Source: Candidatus Berkelbacteria bacterium (GTDB taxonomy: Bacteria > Patescibacteriota > UBA1384 > XYA2-FULL-43-10 > CAINNR01). Taken from it: 45,076 nt of DNA. The stretch lies in contig JAPLVH010000025.1 in the NCBI GenBank assembly GCA_026397205.1, positions 5,440-50,515 of the forward strand, in the 5' to 3' direction. Shown in pieces: positions 22,793 to 32,082 of the stretch. The translations under genes and the position numbers were made by a program. The notes beneath the pieces are model-generated. The model was not told where the DNA came from, made no database searches, and saw only the letters and a program-made list of their open reading frames with translations. Every line of letters starts with the position of its first letter. Position 1 is the stretch's first letter.

Positions 22793-25715
22793 AATTGATA
22801 TTTACCGCCACTCCTTCATCCAAAACTTTCGAATTATCGGCGGTCGCATTGTCACTGTTATTTTTTTCCGCAATTTGTCCCCCGTCGTCATCCTTTTTTT
22901 CTAATTCCTTTGGCAACTCCTTGGTTTTGTAGACCCGCTTCATCAACTCGATCATTTTCTTGCCGGCATCATCAACAATAATTCCCTGTTCCTCAAATTT
23001 CTCCGGCAGGGCTTCCTGCCCGACATACCATTTCACACCGCCGCGCGCCGTCTGCTCTTTGTAAATTTTATCGCCGATAATATTTTGCCATTTTAAAATT
23101 CGGTTTTTGTCATCAGCTTTTTCAGCGATCGTCTCCAAAATTACATTTTCATTATTTTGATTTTCGGCATCCGGCGTCTTTTCCGGCGCTTTGACTTCGG
23201 CCGATGGCGATGTTGCCGGCGAACCATAATGAACCGGTCGCTCCTTGTCGTCGCGGCTAACAAAGTGCGAGGCATCTGATTCGGCTTTCAGTTCATTTTC
23301 CAGCTCCAGCGATTTTTCCATTATCATGCTCTCAACTGCCGCCCGATCGGAGGCATATTTTTTTCGCGATGATTCGATAATTCGCTCCAGATTTCCGGAA
23401 ATTTTGCTAACCGGTGGCAGTGTTCGAGCCGAAAATGCCGGCTTGGTGACGCCATCAATTAACAGTTTTATGTAGGCCTGAAATTTGTCCAGATTGACCA
23501 AATCATTGGCGTCAAAAACCGGCTCATACTCCTTGACCAAAAAGGTGGCATCAGTTCCTCCGACTCGGAAGGAAACGACAGTGCCGACATTGCCAAAAAC
23601 CGCGTCGCGAACAACCTCTGGCATCTGAGCGACATACTGATTGGCAACTGTTAAATTTAAGTTGTATTTCCTCGCCTCGGACAAAATGACGGCGAAGGAT
23701 TCGGTGGCAAAGTTCTGAAATTCATCAACATAAAGGTAGCAGTCCGGCCGATTGTCGCTGGTAACATCGGCTCGGCTCATTGCCGACAGCTGGACTTTGG
23801 TAATCATCATCGCACCCAAGAGAGCCGAGTTGTCCTCACCGATTTTTCCGTGCGAAAGATTAATAACCAGAATTTTTCGGCTATCCATAATCTCACGAAT
23901 GTTGATTCGCGAATGTGGTTGACCGACAATGTTTCTAATTGTTGAGGTCGAGAGGAATTGGCCAACTTTATTCAAAATCGGCGAAACTGCTTCGGTTCGA
24001 AACTTGGCATCGTATTGAGCAAATTCGGTCACCCAGAAGTCGCGAATCACCGGATCAACAACGAATGAAACGACCTTCTCCCGAAATCTTTTCTCTGTCA
24101 ACATCCGCGGAATGTCGAGCATTGTTGATTCGGGATAATCCATCAGGGCCAAAACAGTATTTCGTAAAATATGCTCCAATCGCGGACCCCAAGAATCGCC
24201 GAAGATTTTTTTGAAAATGCCGACAAAGCCGGAAGCGACCATGCCCTTGAAATCATCCTCAACTTTGTCGAGTAAATTAAAAGCGATCGGAAACGAGCGA
24301 TCGGCCGGATCAAAAACCACAACATCTTCGACCCTCTCGTCCGGAATGCAAGCCAAAACCTTGTCCGCCAATTCGCCGTGCGGATCAACGACAATAACGC
24401 CACGGCCCTCGACGACATCATCGTAAACCATATTTTCAATTAGTGTTGATTTTCCGACACCGGATTTTCCAATGATGTAGCAGTGGCGGCGGCGATCGTC
24501 AAGTTTGATGCCAAATTTTCGATAAACATTGCGAAAATTTGTTTCGCCCAAAACGGTTAAATCTTTCTGCTCATTATTTTCAAGTAGCGGCAAATCAGCC
24601 GGCGGTTCGCCTTTTTTACTGCCGGCCCAAACAATATGCGGAGTCGAAACGGTCAGATGCGGCAAGTGATAAATCGCCGCCAGTTCGGCGATATTTAAGA
24701 TGTATCCTTCGCTTTGAAAATCTCTTTTCTGATAATTTTCGAGAAAGCCGGGATCGTTGACAACAATTTCACTCCGCTTAAAGCCGTTGGCGTTTGTCGA
24801 ATTAAATTGCTTGAAGGTTGCGGCAATTCCATCAACTTTCGATTGTGCCGATGCCGAATCGTCGGAGATTGCCATAATTCGAATCTTGGTTTCAAAGCCA
24901 AGTTTCATGATTTTGAATTCGATTGCCTTTAGCGCGTCTTCAACCGGTCCGGAAAGTTTAATTTCTTTGGCTTCAGCCAACTCGGAAAGTTCAACTTCGC
25001 GACCGGCGTTAACTAAAACCTTCATAAAGTTACCGGCAAACTCCAGCATTTTTGTCCAAATAATTTTCGGTAGCGTTTCCCAGCCAAGTTTAATTTTGTC
25101 GTGGCCTTTGCGGATCTTTTCGATGTGCTTTATCCCCTTCTCCTGCCAATCGTCAGCGACCGGCCGAATCAAAACTTGAAGCCAAACCTCCTCGCCCGGA
25201 TTTATTTTCGACATCACCGAGGTGATCGCTGACAAAGGATCAACTTCAAAATCGGAGAAAATTTTTAACGGATAAACATCTAATTTTGTTGTCGTTAGTT
25301 CACAGCCGGCGGAAAATTTATTTATTAGATCAGTTTTTTTCGCATAATCGGGCGTCCGATTTATTTCAACTGTCGGATATTGAGCGTAAATCTGACCTTC
25401 GACAAAATCAATTAGCGTTTTTGGCACCTGGACATAAAATTGGACAAATTTGTCAACGGAAACTATTTCAAAGCTTAAGTGATGCTGAAACGGCAAGGCG
25501 TCGGAGTAAATTCCGTGAAGTGAGGCGAACATCTGCTCGGCCGCCAGCGGCGCTTTTTCGTTGTTGCGCGGGACTTCAATAATCAGGGTTTCGTAATCCT
25601 GAATTGACTCCCAACCGATCTCCTTCTCCTGGCTTCTGATTCGCCACCACAAAATTACCAAATAAATTGGTGCAGCGATAATGACGGCATAAATTATGTA
25701 GAGAAAAACAACCAT
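22791..25715 (-). CDS. Membrane-anchored VirD4/TraG-like ATPase (paralogue 1)
   Basis: About 974 residues. One N-terminal membrane helix (FLYIIYAVIIAAPIYLVILW), a ~380-residue region of two repeated-looking alpha/beta halves shared with paralogue 2, then a DNA-pump ATPase domain. Walker A GKSGVGKST is near residue 415, DPHGELADKVL follows, and Walker B LYVDEFQNFATESFA is near 655, then SEARKYNLNLTVANQYVAQM (TraM-recognition-like region). The C-terminal ~200 residues are acidic and disordered. Related to conjugation coupling proteins and HerA-type translocases. No pilus or channel genes are nearby. ATG 25715 is chosen; AGGAGAGG lies upstream. Confidence 0.85.
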   Translation of the reverse strand: MVVFLYIIYAVIIAAPIYLVILWWRIRSQEKEIGWESIQDYETLIIEVPRNNEKAPLAAEQMFASLHGIYSDALPFQHHLSFEIVSVDKFVQFYVQVPKTLIDFVEGQIYAQYPTVEINRTPDYAKKTDLINKFSAGCELTTTKLDVYPLKIFSDFEVDPLSAITSVMSKINPGEEVWLQVLIRPVADDWQEKGIKHIEKIRKGHDKIKLGWETLPKIIWTKMLEFAGNFMKVLVNAGREVELSELAEAKEIKLSGPVEDALKAIEFKIMKLGFETKIRIMAISDDSASAQSKVDGIAATFKQFNSTNANGFKRSEIVVNDPGFLENYQKRDFQSEGYILNIAELAAIYHLPHLTVSTPHIVWAGSKKGEPPADLPLLENNEQKDLTVLGETNFRNVYRKFGIKLDDRRRHCYIIGKSGVGKSTLIENMVYDDVVEGRGVIVVDPHGELADKVLACIPDERVEDVVVFDPADRSFPIAFNLLDKVEDDFKGMVASGFVGIFKKIFGDSWGPRLEHILRNTVLALMDYPESTMLDIPRMLTEKRFREKVVSFVVDPVIRDFWVTEFAQYDAKFRTEAVSPILNKVGQFLSTSTIRNIVGQPHSRINIREIMDSRKILVINLSHGKIGEDNSALLGAMMITKVQLSAMSRADVTSDNRPDCYLYVDEFQNFATESFAVILSEARKYNLNLTVANQYVAQMPEVVRDAVFGNVGTVVSFRVGGTDATFLVKEYEPVFDANDLVNLDKFQAYIKLLIDGVTKPAFSARTLPPVSKISGNLERIIESSRKKYASDRAAVESMIMEKSLELENELKAESDASHFVSRDDKERPVHYGSPATSPSAEVKAPEKTPDAENQNNENVILETIAEKADDKNRILKWQNIIGDKIYKEQTARGGVKWYVGQEALPEKFEEQGIIVDDAGKKMIELMKRVYKTKELPKELEKKDDDGGQIAEKNNSDNATADNSKVLDEGVAVNIN

Positions 25716-25737
25716 CAAAAAATTCCTCTCCTAGTTC

Positions 25738-25765
25738 ATTATAACAAATTAGAATCAAGTTGTAA
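25738..25765 (-). promoter_or_regulatory. Promoter of ATPase paralogue 1
   Basis: Minus strand: TTACAA, a 16-bp spacer and TATAAT, 20 bases ahead of the ribosome site. The -35 box lies inside the R5 repeat arm. Confidence 0.5.
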
Positions 25766-25840
25766 GCTGGTAAGTTTTAAGCAAGAATATTTTGATTTTG
25801 CGGATTTGCTTATAGCTTACAGCTTATTGGCTTACAACTT
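25757..25840. repeat. Inverted-repeat element, family R5
   Basis: AAGTTGTAAGC (25757-25767) is the exact inverse of GCTTACAACTT (25830-25840), with more TTATAGCTTACAGCTTATT-type sequence between. A shorter relative (TTGCTTACAGCTTACTAGCT) lies at 26957-26990. The element overlaps the stop codon of the gene at 25832-26872 and provides the -35 box of the next gene. Confidence 0.8.
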
Positions 25841-26872
25841 TTCATAAATATATCCTGAAGCAACTTTCTTAAACTCCTTTTTCGTCTGAAGGTTGATCAT
25901 AATTGTGTTCTTTTTGACTTTTCTGGCTTTGGAAACTGTGGCGATAATTTCGCCAAGTGAGAGCGGAGTTTTTGAGTTCTGTAAAAGATTTTTAATCACA
26001 TCGTAAATTGTGCCGTCGGAGTAGCCCCATTCGCGAAGGGCGTAAAGTCCGCGACCGATGAGGACGAAGCGTTTGTCGGAGATCAGCTCGTTGTGAACAG
26101 TCGGCCGGACGATTTTTTTGTTGTCAAATTTCATTTCAGAAATTTTCTCCGTAATCGCCATAAAGTGCATCGGTTTACCGTCATTTTTAAGGACATAGTA
26201 AATTTTATCCCGAACATTTTTTGGATTTACCGACGGCCAAATAGAGAGCCCTATAAAATTATTCTTTGCCAGCGCCAATTTTTTGCTAATTGCTATAACC
26301 GCGGCAACAAAATTTTTATCCAATTTCTCCAAACCCGGGGTCTGGGAAATTATTTCATTGAAAGATTGCAGCACACCGGTCGACTTAAAATGGGAGACGA
26401 TTTTATTTATGGTTGCAACAATTTTTTCTTTTTTGATATTTGTCAATCGCCAAGCGTTTTTTAGCTCTTTAGTTTCGTCAATGTTTTCAAACTGTTTTGA
26501 AATTGTCAAAATCAGGCGTAAATAATTCGACTTTTCCTCATTACCTAAAATCTCGATAAATTTCCCCGGTAAATTTTCATTGATGATCACTCCCCCATTT
26601 GCTGAAAATTTATCGTTTATTTCAGTCAAAATTTTTTCGCCGAAATCAGAAAAATCTTTGTCAATTTTCCGCTTGGCATTATTCTCAATTTGGCGAATTC
26701 GCTCGCGCGAGAGTCCGAAATTTTTTCCAACCGCCGCCAAGGTCTCAACTTTTCCCTTAAGCCCAAAGCGACCGATAATAGTTCGCTTTTCTTTTTCGTT
26801 TAAATCACGAATAATTCGGTCAGCAACCGCTATCAAATTTTCCTCTCCTGGTTTTTTTGCTTTTTCAGCCAT
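25832..26872 (-). CDS. Sigma-70 region 4-like HTH joined to a HARE-HTH-like domain
   Basis: 346 residues. Residues ~20-70 read as sigma region 4: LNEKEKRTIIGRFGLKG and LAAVGKNFGLSRERIRQIEN, the -35-binding helix-turn-helix. No sigma region 2 is present. The C-terminal ~120 residues (DKIYYVLKNDGKPMHFMAIT, SDKRFVLIGRGLYALREWGY, GEIIATVSKARKVKKNTIM) look like the HARE-HTH fold of RNA polymerase delta subunits. It may modulate RNA polymerase rather than act as a full sigma factor. An alternative start is TTG 26836, which has AGGAGAGG in front of it; ATG 26872 has no ribosome site. Confidence 0.82.
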   Translation of the reverse strand: MAEKAKKPGEENLIAVADRIIRDLNEKEKRTIIGRFGLKGKVETLAAVGKNFGLSRERIRQIENNAKRKIDKDFSDFGEKILTEINDKFSANGGVIINENLPGKFIEILGNEEKSNYLRLILTISKQFENIDETKELKNAWRLTNIKKEKIVATINKIVSHFKSTGVLQSFNEIISQTPGLEKLDKNFVAAVIAISKKLALAKNNFIGLSIWPSVNPKNVRDKIYYVLKNDGKPMHFMAITEKISEMKFDNKKIVRPTVHNELISDKRFVLIGRGLYALREWGYSDGTIYDVIKNLLQNSKTPLSLGEIIATVSKARKVKKNTIMINLQTKKEFKKVASGYIYEKL

Positions 26873-26987
26873 GGTTTTTGGTTAATTAATTTTTGATTTC
26901 ATTTTCTCTGTTTGATTCCGTTTGTTTCGGATTTCTGATTTCTGGGTTTGATTTTTAAATTTTGCTTACAGCTTACTAGCTTACGGC

Positions 26988-27506
26988 TTATTCTATAATC
27001 ACATTCTCCACCGCCGCCCAATCACTTTTGCCGGTTTCCGGAATCAATCCGACAATTTTGTCGCCAACTTTGGCTTTGAAATAAGTCACTGACGCCGACA
27101 AAACATTGTAGAGCTGGCCGTCAACATCAATCCGGAAGTCGCCAGATGATTCCTCCAAAATTCCGGTAACTTTTTTTCTTTCAACCGGTGCAATCTGTTT
27201 ATAAATGAAACTGCCGTCAGGTAAAATTGTTAATTTCAGAATGTCGCCGCAAACCAACTTTGATTTTGAAGCGTAATTTGCCGGCACCAAATATTTTTTG
27301 CCCTCTGGGGCGATAAAACTTTCGCCGTCAAAAACGCCTTCGATGATATTACTATTTAATGTCGAATCGTCGGCAATTTCCCGCGCCAACTCCCCTATTT
27401 CTTCGGAAAAAATTAACGATCTCGCCTTTCGAATCTGACTTTCGGCACCATCTAAAAGTTGTTTAATTTGAATTAAATTTTCTTCTTCAATTTTGTCTTT
27501 TTTCAT
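26988..27506 (-). CDS. Conserved-looking protein of unknown function
   Basis: 172 residues, soluble. A helical N-terminus (IKQLLDGAESQIRKARSLIF) is followed by a beta-rich part with IIEGVFDGESFIAPEGKKYL, VPANYASKSKLVCGDILKLT, YKQIAPVERKKVTGILEE and WAAVENVIIE. The regular strands and the KVGDKIVGLIP turn suggest small beta-barrels. I believe similar proteins are common in this bacterial group, but I cannot name a function. The ATG follows an A-rich leader. Its promoter is at 27616-27644. Confidence 0.7.
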   Translation of the reverse strand: MKKDKIEEENLIQIKQLLDGAESQIRKARSLIFSEEIGELAREIADDSTLNSNIIEGVFDGESFIAPEGKKYLVPANYASKSKLVCGDILKLTILPDGSFIYKQIAPVERKKVTGILEESSGDFRIDVDGQLYNVLSASVTYFKAKVGDKIVGLIPETGKSDWAAVENVIIE

Positions 27507-27615
27507 TTTTTGTTTTAATTGTTTTTGTCATTGCGAGGAGTTCGCAATCAAGCGAACGACGTGGCAATCTTTTTTTGTCAGTGTTGATCAGTGGGCTGTT
27601 GTCAGTGTTAGTTAA

Positions 27616-27644
27616 ATGATACAACAAAACATTTCCAATGTCAA
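27616..27644 (-). promoter_or_regulatory. Promoter of the 26988-27506 gene
   Basis: Minus strand: TTGACA, a 17-bp spacer and TATCAT. The ~100-base leader includes a palindromic GCGAGGAGTTCGC-type repeat (27531-27570). The gene at 25832-26872 lies downstream and may be read from here. Confidence 0.65.
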
Positions 27645-27703
27645 CAACAACAAGCAACTTTTTGCAATTTTTAAATAGTATGAAAAAGTATGATGATATC
27701 CCA

Positions 27704-27734
27704 ACAAAAAAAGTTGAGCAACAATGCCCAACTT
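27704..27734 (-). terminator. Terminator of the HTH regulator gene
   Basis: Minus strand: AAGTTGGG...CTCAACTT stem followed by TTTTTTT. Confidence 0.75.
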
Positions 27735-27737
27735 GTG

Positions 27738-28673
27738 TCATTTCATTCTTCCCATGCTAGTAAAGTTATTATACGCTTTGGCAACAAATTCAACTTGATT
27801 TTCAGAAACTAATTTTCTCGGTTTGCCATGATAGCAGTTCACAGAGTCGTCTTTGGCGACGATAATACCTTCGTAAGTCAATCGGTGAATGAACGATTTT
27901 GGTAGTTGATATTTTTTCTCTGCTTCGGGAATCATAGACCAATTACCATCCGGAACTGGAACATTTTTTCGCAACCAATCATGATCCAAAGTATTCCGGC
28001 GATCCTCCTTAACCAACTCCACAGCAATTGGAATATTGGGAATTTCAGAAGTCGGAATCCTGTAAGTGATTCCACTTGCCCCTTTTCCCCTTAGGATGTA
28101 GCAAGTTACCAATCCTGCTTCAACAACAAGAGAAATATCACCAATCCAAAAGCCAGTAATTTTGGCAATTTCTCTTCTTGTTAAGGTATCTTTGTAAACA
28201 TCCGGAATATCGCCGGACTTTTTCATGGCCTTGATCGCATACTTAATCACATCTCGCTCGCACCCGAGCAATCTGGCGATTTCATTTTGATTTTTCCCAG
28301 TCGAAAGTTCAAGTTTGATTAACAGATTTAAGGCGGCACGTTCATCTTTGCTGGCATATCGGTTTCTCCTTTGTAATGGCCAACTCTTTATTTCGCCCGT
28401 TGCCAGCAACATTCTCCGATAACTCCAGATCATGGCTTTCGTCAAATCAAGAAGTTCGACAATATCTTTCATGTCCCAACCTTCGAGATAAAGCTCCTTT
28501 ACCTTGTCCGCTGTTGATTTGTAACCACCAGATTTGGCTTTCTCTATGTATCGTCGAGCCGTGCGGGTAGAAACAGATAATAACACTGCAATTTCATCAA
28601 TCGTTTTTCCTTCTGCAGAGAATTTTTCTGCCGATTCAATTCTTGCTTTGAATATTTCTTGCGTGACTATCAA
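27738..28673 (-). CDS. Multi-HTH DNA-binding regulator
   Basis: About 311 residues with at least three helix-turn-helix segments: GKTIDEIAVLLSVSTRTARR near the start, a MKDIVELLDLTKAMIWSYRR segment, and KNQNEIARLLGCERDVIKYA. RREIAKITGFWIGDISLVVE is a fourth candidate. TTG 28673 is chosen because AGGTGGTGA lies five bases before it; the longer frame starts at GTG 28685 without a ribosome site. Single-gene unit: promoter 28715-28743, terminator 27704-27734. The shared operator-like motif lies just upstream, and the same motif precedes the gene at 34898-35542. Confidence 0.75.
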   Translation of the reverse strand: MIVTQEIFKARIESAEKFSAEGKTIDEIAVLLSVSTRTARRYIEKAKSGGYKSTADKVKELYLEGWDMKDIVELLDLTKAMIWSYRRMLLATGEIKSWPLQRRNRYASKDERAALNLLIKLELSTGKNQNEIARLLGCERDVIKYAIKAMKKSGDIPDVYKDTLTRREIAKITGFWIGDISLVVEAGLVTCYILRGKGASGITYRIPTSEIPNIPIAVELVKEDRRNTLDHDWLRKNVPVPDGNWSMIPEAEKKYQLPKSFIHRLTYEGIIVAKDDSVNCYHGKPRKLVSENQVEFVAKAYNNFTSMGRMK

Positions 28674-28714
28674 CTTCGTCACCACCTTTTGTGACCAGAT
28701 TGAAGTTCTGCTTC

Positions 28715-28743
28715 ATTATTACAAAAAAACCTTTGTCTGTCAA
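28715..28743 (-). promoter_or_regulatory. Promoter of the multi-HTH regulator
   Basis: Minus strand: TTGACA (28738-28743), a 17-bp spacer and AATAAT (28715-28720). Confidence 0.75.
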
Positions 28744-28760
28744 GGTTTTTTGGGATTTCA

Positions 28761-28794
28761 TCACCGTATTTAAGTGATCACTTGTATTTAGTGA
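28761..28794. promoter_or_regulatory. Operator-like motif, site 1
   Basis: Contains GTATTTAAGTGATCACTT (28766-28783), identical to site 2 at 35729-35746, and a further GTATTTAGTGAT. It begins 22 bp upstream of the -35 box of the HTH regulator promoter and has the same orientation relative to the promoter as site 2. Confidence 0.7.
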
Positions 28795-28851
28795 TATAAT
28801 TTTATCTATTCGTTTTTAGTTATTGGGAAAATTAGTGATCCGTTCTTGATG

Positions 28852-31401
28852 CTATCCGTTTGGCCCCGTTCGATTTCCTTCGCCAATGCCGGGAAGATCA
28901 ATTTTGTCAATTTGTGATCGATCGGAAATTTCCTCCTCGACGACTTCCTTTGCCCGACCATATTTCAAACGCGATAGTTGACGAATTGCTTCGGCCAATT
29001 TCCCGTCGCCGCCGGTTTCATCTGGCGGAATGCTTTGGCCGTTAAATGCCGGCATCGGCGCATTATCAATCAACTCGCGAATGTAAAAATTAAATTTATC
29101 AACATTGGTCAAGTCGTCCAAAGTCAGCGGTGAAAATTCCTTAACCAAAAATTCGGCGTCGGCGGCACCGATTCGGAACGAAATCAAATTGCCGGCATTG
29201 CCAATGACGGCGTCGCGAATTTTTTCATCTAATTGCGCAATGTATTGGTTGGTGATTGCCAACGACAATTTATATTTTCGCGACTCGGACAAAATCGTCG
29301 CAAAAACATCGGTGATAAAATTTTGAAACTCGTCAACATAAAGATAAAATGGCGTCCGCTCCGCTTCGGGAACATCCTGACGGGAAAATGCTCCCATGGC
29401 GATTTTTGAAACGATTATCATACCGAGTAAAAACGCATTAATTTCGCCGATCAAACCCTTGGATAATTTGCAAAGCAAAATCTTTTTTCCGTCCATCACC
29501 TCCCGAAAATCAAAAGCCGATTTCGACTGGCCGATGATATTTCGCATCATATCGTTGGTCATAAAGCGACCGAATTTCGAGGTGAAATAGTTAAGCATTT
29601 CCGATTTGTGAAAGTCGGATGTTTTGGTCATCTGCTTTTCCCAAAACGATCTGACCACCGGATCCGTCACATATTTTGTCCGCTCTTTTTCAAAATCCGG
29701 ATCGGTGAAAAGCCGCGGCAGGTCAACCAAAGTTCCGCCGTCGGGATGCGCCATTAAAGTCAGCGCGCCGTTTCTCATCCAGTGTTCAAACTGCGGACCG
29801 ACAATTCCAGTTTGATTCGGATCAAAAAGTTTGTAAAAAATTTGGATTGCTTCCTGAACCAAAAAATCCCGCTGCTCGTTGGTTTTCCACTCCAAAAGAT
29901 TCAAACCCATTGGCCGTTCGGTATCGGAGGGATCGAAAATTATCACATCGTCGGCACGCTCTTTTGGTATATGCGCTAGTATATACTCAATAGCATCGCC
30001 GTTCGGATCCAAATAGGCCACGCCTTTGCCATTTTTAATGTCCTGCAGAATCAAATTTTGGTAAAGAACGGTTTTGCCAACGCCAGTTTTTCCGACCATA
30101 TAAATGTGACGCATCCGGTCGGCATCTTTAATTCGAATCGGCAAAACTTGACCTCGATAACTGGTTTCGCCGACAATTACGCCCTCGGTTGGCAGTGCCG
30201 GTGGTGGCGACTCCTTTTTCGAATATACCCAAGCAATGTTTGGTGTCTCGGTAAAACGGTTTGGTAGATGATAAATTGACGCCAATTCTTCGGTATTGAG
30301 AAGTAGTCGCGGTTCCCTGCCGTAAATTCGATAAATGTAATTGGCGACGGTCTCCCGTTGCCGTTTGGCTTTTTTCGGCTTAAAACCATTATTTTCCGGT
30401 GTGAAAAATTGGGAAAACGCCGAGGTAATCACTGACAAAGTTTCTTTGGCTTTTTCCTTCGTCGGCGCCACCGACAAAACCCGAATCTGACAATCAAATC
30501 CGGTTTTTCCCGACTTTTCCGCCAACAATTTCAGCTGTTGCTCCTGCAAGGGATTTTGCCGGAATTGATTTTGCGCCAGTTTGTCTTTTTCCTCATCAAC
30601 CAGTGATTTTCCGACCGCCACCTTCCCAACATTACCGGCAAAGGTGAAAAAACTTTCGCTGACGCGCTGATTGGCCGAGGTGTTATAGTATTGCGATGAT
30701 TTTCCGGCCTGAATTCCCTTCGCCGCTTTCTCGACCGCAAAACGCCAGGTGTTGTCGGTTGGCCGAATCAATATCTGAATCCCGACATTGCAATTTTCAC
30801 CCAGGCGCGACATCGCATTGACGATGCCGTTTAGGGGATCATATTCAAGGTGGCGATAGGTCTTAATCGGAAAGAAAAACTTTTTTAAGAGCCGTAAATT
30901 ACTAGCGGCAATTTCGCCCTTGATATTTTTGAAAATTGAAAACTCGCGCGTCTCATCAACCTCGACAATCGCATCCGGATATTGTGACAGAATACTTTTT
31001 TCGATTGACTCTTTGAGCGCCACGGGTGTACCGATGTAAAATGAAACCAAGCCCTTTTTGGAAATAATTTCAACCGAAATGTGATCCTGACCGACAATTT
31101 TCTTTCCGAGTTTCGGGTCAAAAAGCGCTTCCAGATTGGAAAAAAACGGTTCAATTACTCCGGCCATTTCACGAAAATCCAACCGCTCCTCGGTTTGCTC
31201 GACGACTCTTTCTTTCGGAATCGAAATTTTTAGCATCAACCAATCCTTGGTTTTTTCCAACTGATATTTATAAAGTAGCCGTTTTTTAATCGCTAAATAA
31301 ATTAAAATTCCAACAACGACGATCGCCACGATCAACAAAAACCACCACCAACCTGAGCTGGCGGTTTGGTTTGCCGAGTATGTTGTGCCGTAATTATTCA
31401 A
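28852..31401 (-). CDS. Membrane-anchored VirD4/TraG-like ATPase (paralogue 2)
   Basis: About 849 residues. N-terminal membrane helix (WWWFLLIVAIVVVGILIYLA), the same long N-terminal region as paralogue 1 (compare ISVEIISKKGLVSFYIGTP), then Walker A GKTGVGKTV near residue 435, YLDPNGDAIEYILAHIP, and Walker B FYLYVDEFQNF near 685, then SRKYKLSLAITNQYIAQL. It probably works as a hexameric DNA or protein pump at the membrane, perhaps together with paralogue 1. TTG 31401 is taken as start because of AAGGAGG just upstream; GTG 31419 is possible. Last gene of the operon that begins at 34746. Confidence 0.83.
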   Translation of the reverse strand: MNNYGTTYSANQTASSGWWWFLLIVAIVVVGILIYLAIKKRLLYKYQLEKTKDWLMLKISIPKERVVEQTEERLDFREMAGVIEPFFSNLEALFDPKLGKKIVGQDHISVEIISKKGLVSFYIGTPVALKESIEKSILSQYPDAIVEVDETREFSIFKNIKGEIAASNLRLLKKFFFPIKTYRHLEYDPLNGIVNAMSRLGENCNVGIQILIRPTDNTWRFAVEKAAKGIQAGKSSQYYNTSANQRVSESFFTFAGNVGKVAVGKSLVDEEKDKLAQNQFRQNPLQEQQLKLLAEKSGKTGFDCQIRVLSVAPTKEKAKETLSVITSAFSQFFTPENNGFKPKKAKRQRETVANYIYRIYGREPRLLLNTEELASIYHLPNRFTETPNIAWVYSKKESPPPALPTEGVIVGETSYRGQVLPIRIKDADRMRHIYMVGKTGVGKTVLYQNLILQDIKNGKGVAYLDPNGDAIEYILAHIPKERADDVIIFDPSDTERPMGLNLLEWKTNEQRDFLVQEAIQIFYKLFDPNQTGIVGPQFEHWMRNGALTLMAHPDGGTLVDLPRLFTDPDFEKERTKYVTDPVVRSFWEKQMTKTSDFHKSEMLNYFTSKFGRFMTNDMMRNIIGQSKSAFDFREVMDGKKILLCKLSKGLIGEINAFLLGMIIVSKIAMGAFSRQDVPEAERTPFYLYVDEFQNFITDVFATILSESRKYKLSLAITNQYIAQLDEKIRDAVIGNAGNLISFRIGAADAEFLVKEFSPLTLDDLTNVDKFNFYIRELIDNAPMPAFNGQSIPPDETGGDGKLAEAIRQLSRLKYGRAKEVVEEEISDRSQIDKIDLPGIGEGNRTGPNG

Positions 31402-31536
31402 TCCCCTCCTTACTAACACTTCCCGACGATCTTAGGTGTCGGGACTCCGACCGAAGCGTCGGAGGACTTTTTGAGAAACACTGACGACTCACTGACCTCG
31501 TAATCCTTTGTAATCCGTAATTTTCCTTTGCCGTCC

Positions 31537-32082
31537 TTATTTTTCCTTAGTTGCCCATTGATCTTCCAAATTTGCCGCGTCGGGAGAATTTATTTCCTCA
31601 TCCCCGACAATTGCACGACGATATCCTCCGACATTTTCCACCGGCATTTCCGCCGCCGGTTCTTGCGCAATTTTTAATTCTTCATTTACAACTTCTGGAA
31701 TTTCTTCAACTGCTTTGGCGACTTGTTGTTCAACTTCTGTCTCTGCTGGCGATTCGACTGCTTCCGGCGTGACACTTTCAGATGCCGGCATTTCAATTTT
31801 TGGCTCAACGATTTCCGGCTCGGCAATCGCAACTTCCGGCATAACCGTTTTTGGAATTTCCAACTCCCCTTTTCCACTTTCTGATTTTCCACCAACAAAA
31901 ACCTCCGGTGTTGGCGTCATCGCGTCTTGACCATTTTCCGTCGCCACCACTTCATTAAACCAGCTCCCTTTCTCGGCTTCTGACAATTCAGGAATTGCTT
32001 TTTTGATCTCTAACGCAAAATTCGGATCGCCAGTTTCGCGATACATGGAAATCATCCGATCAATATCTGAACGACTAGCCAT
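31537..32082 (-). CDS. Acidic, disordered protein of unknown function
   Basis: 181 residues. A short ordered start (SDIDRMISMYRETGDPNFAL, then LSEAEKGSWFNEVV) is followed by ~110 residues rich in Glu, Pro, Val and Ala, and a final GGYRRAIVGDEEI. No membrane segment. It overlaps the gene before it (ATGGCTAG, stop 32075), so the two are translationally coupled. Its place just before ATPase 2 suggests a partner or adaptor of that machine, which is inference. Confidence 0.7.
   Translation of the reverse strand: MASRSDIDRMISMYRETGDPNFALEIKKAIPELSEAEKGSWFNEVVATENGQDAMTPTPEVFVGGKSESGKGELEIPKTVMPEVAIAEPEIVEPKIEMPASESVTPEAVESPAETEVEQQVAKAVEEIPEVVNEELKIAQEPAAEMPVENVGGYRRAIVGDEEINSPDAANLEDQWATKEK

Noticed and set aside
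27487-27741. 84-residue minus-strand frame between two genes
   Set aside because: It covers the terminator of the HTH gene, a promoter and a common short palindromic repeat; the tail (RRSLDCELLAMT) is the usual translation of that repeat.
31430-31480. GC-rich palindromes (CCGACGATCTTAGGTGTCGG and a CCGACC/GGTCGG stem) between the acidic-protein gene and ATPase 2
   Set aside because: They could attenuate or process the operon message, but there is no T-run and no second copy in the window, so nothing specific can be claimed.
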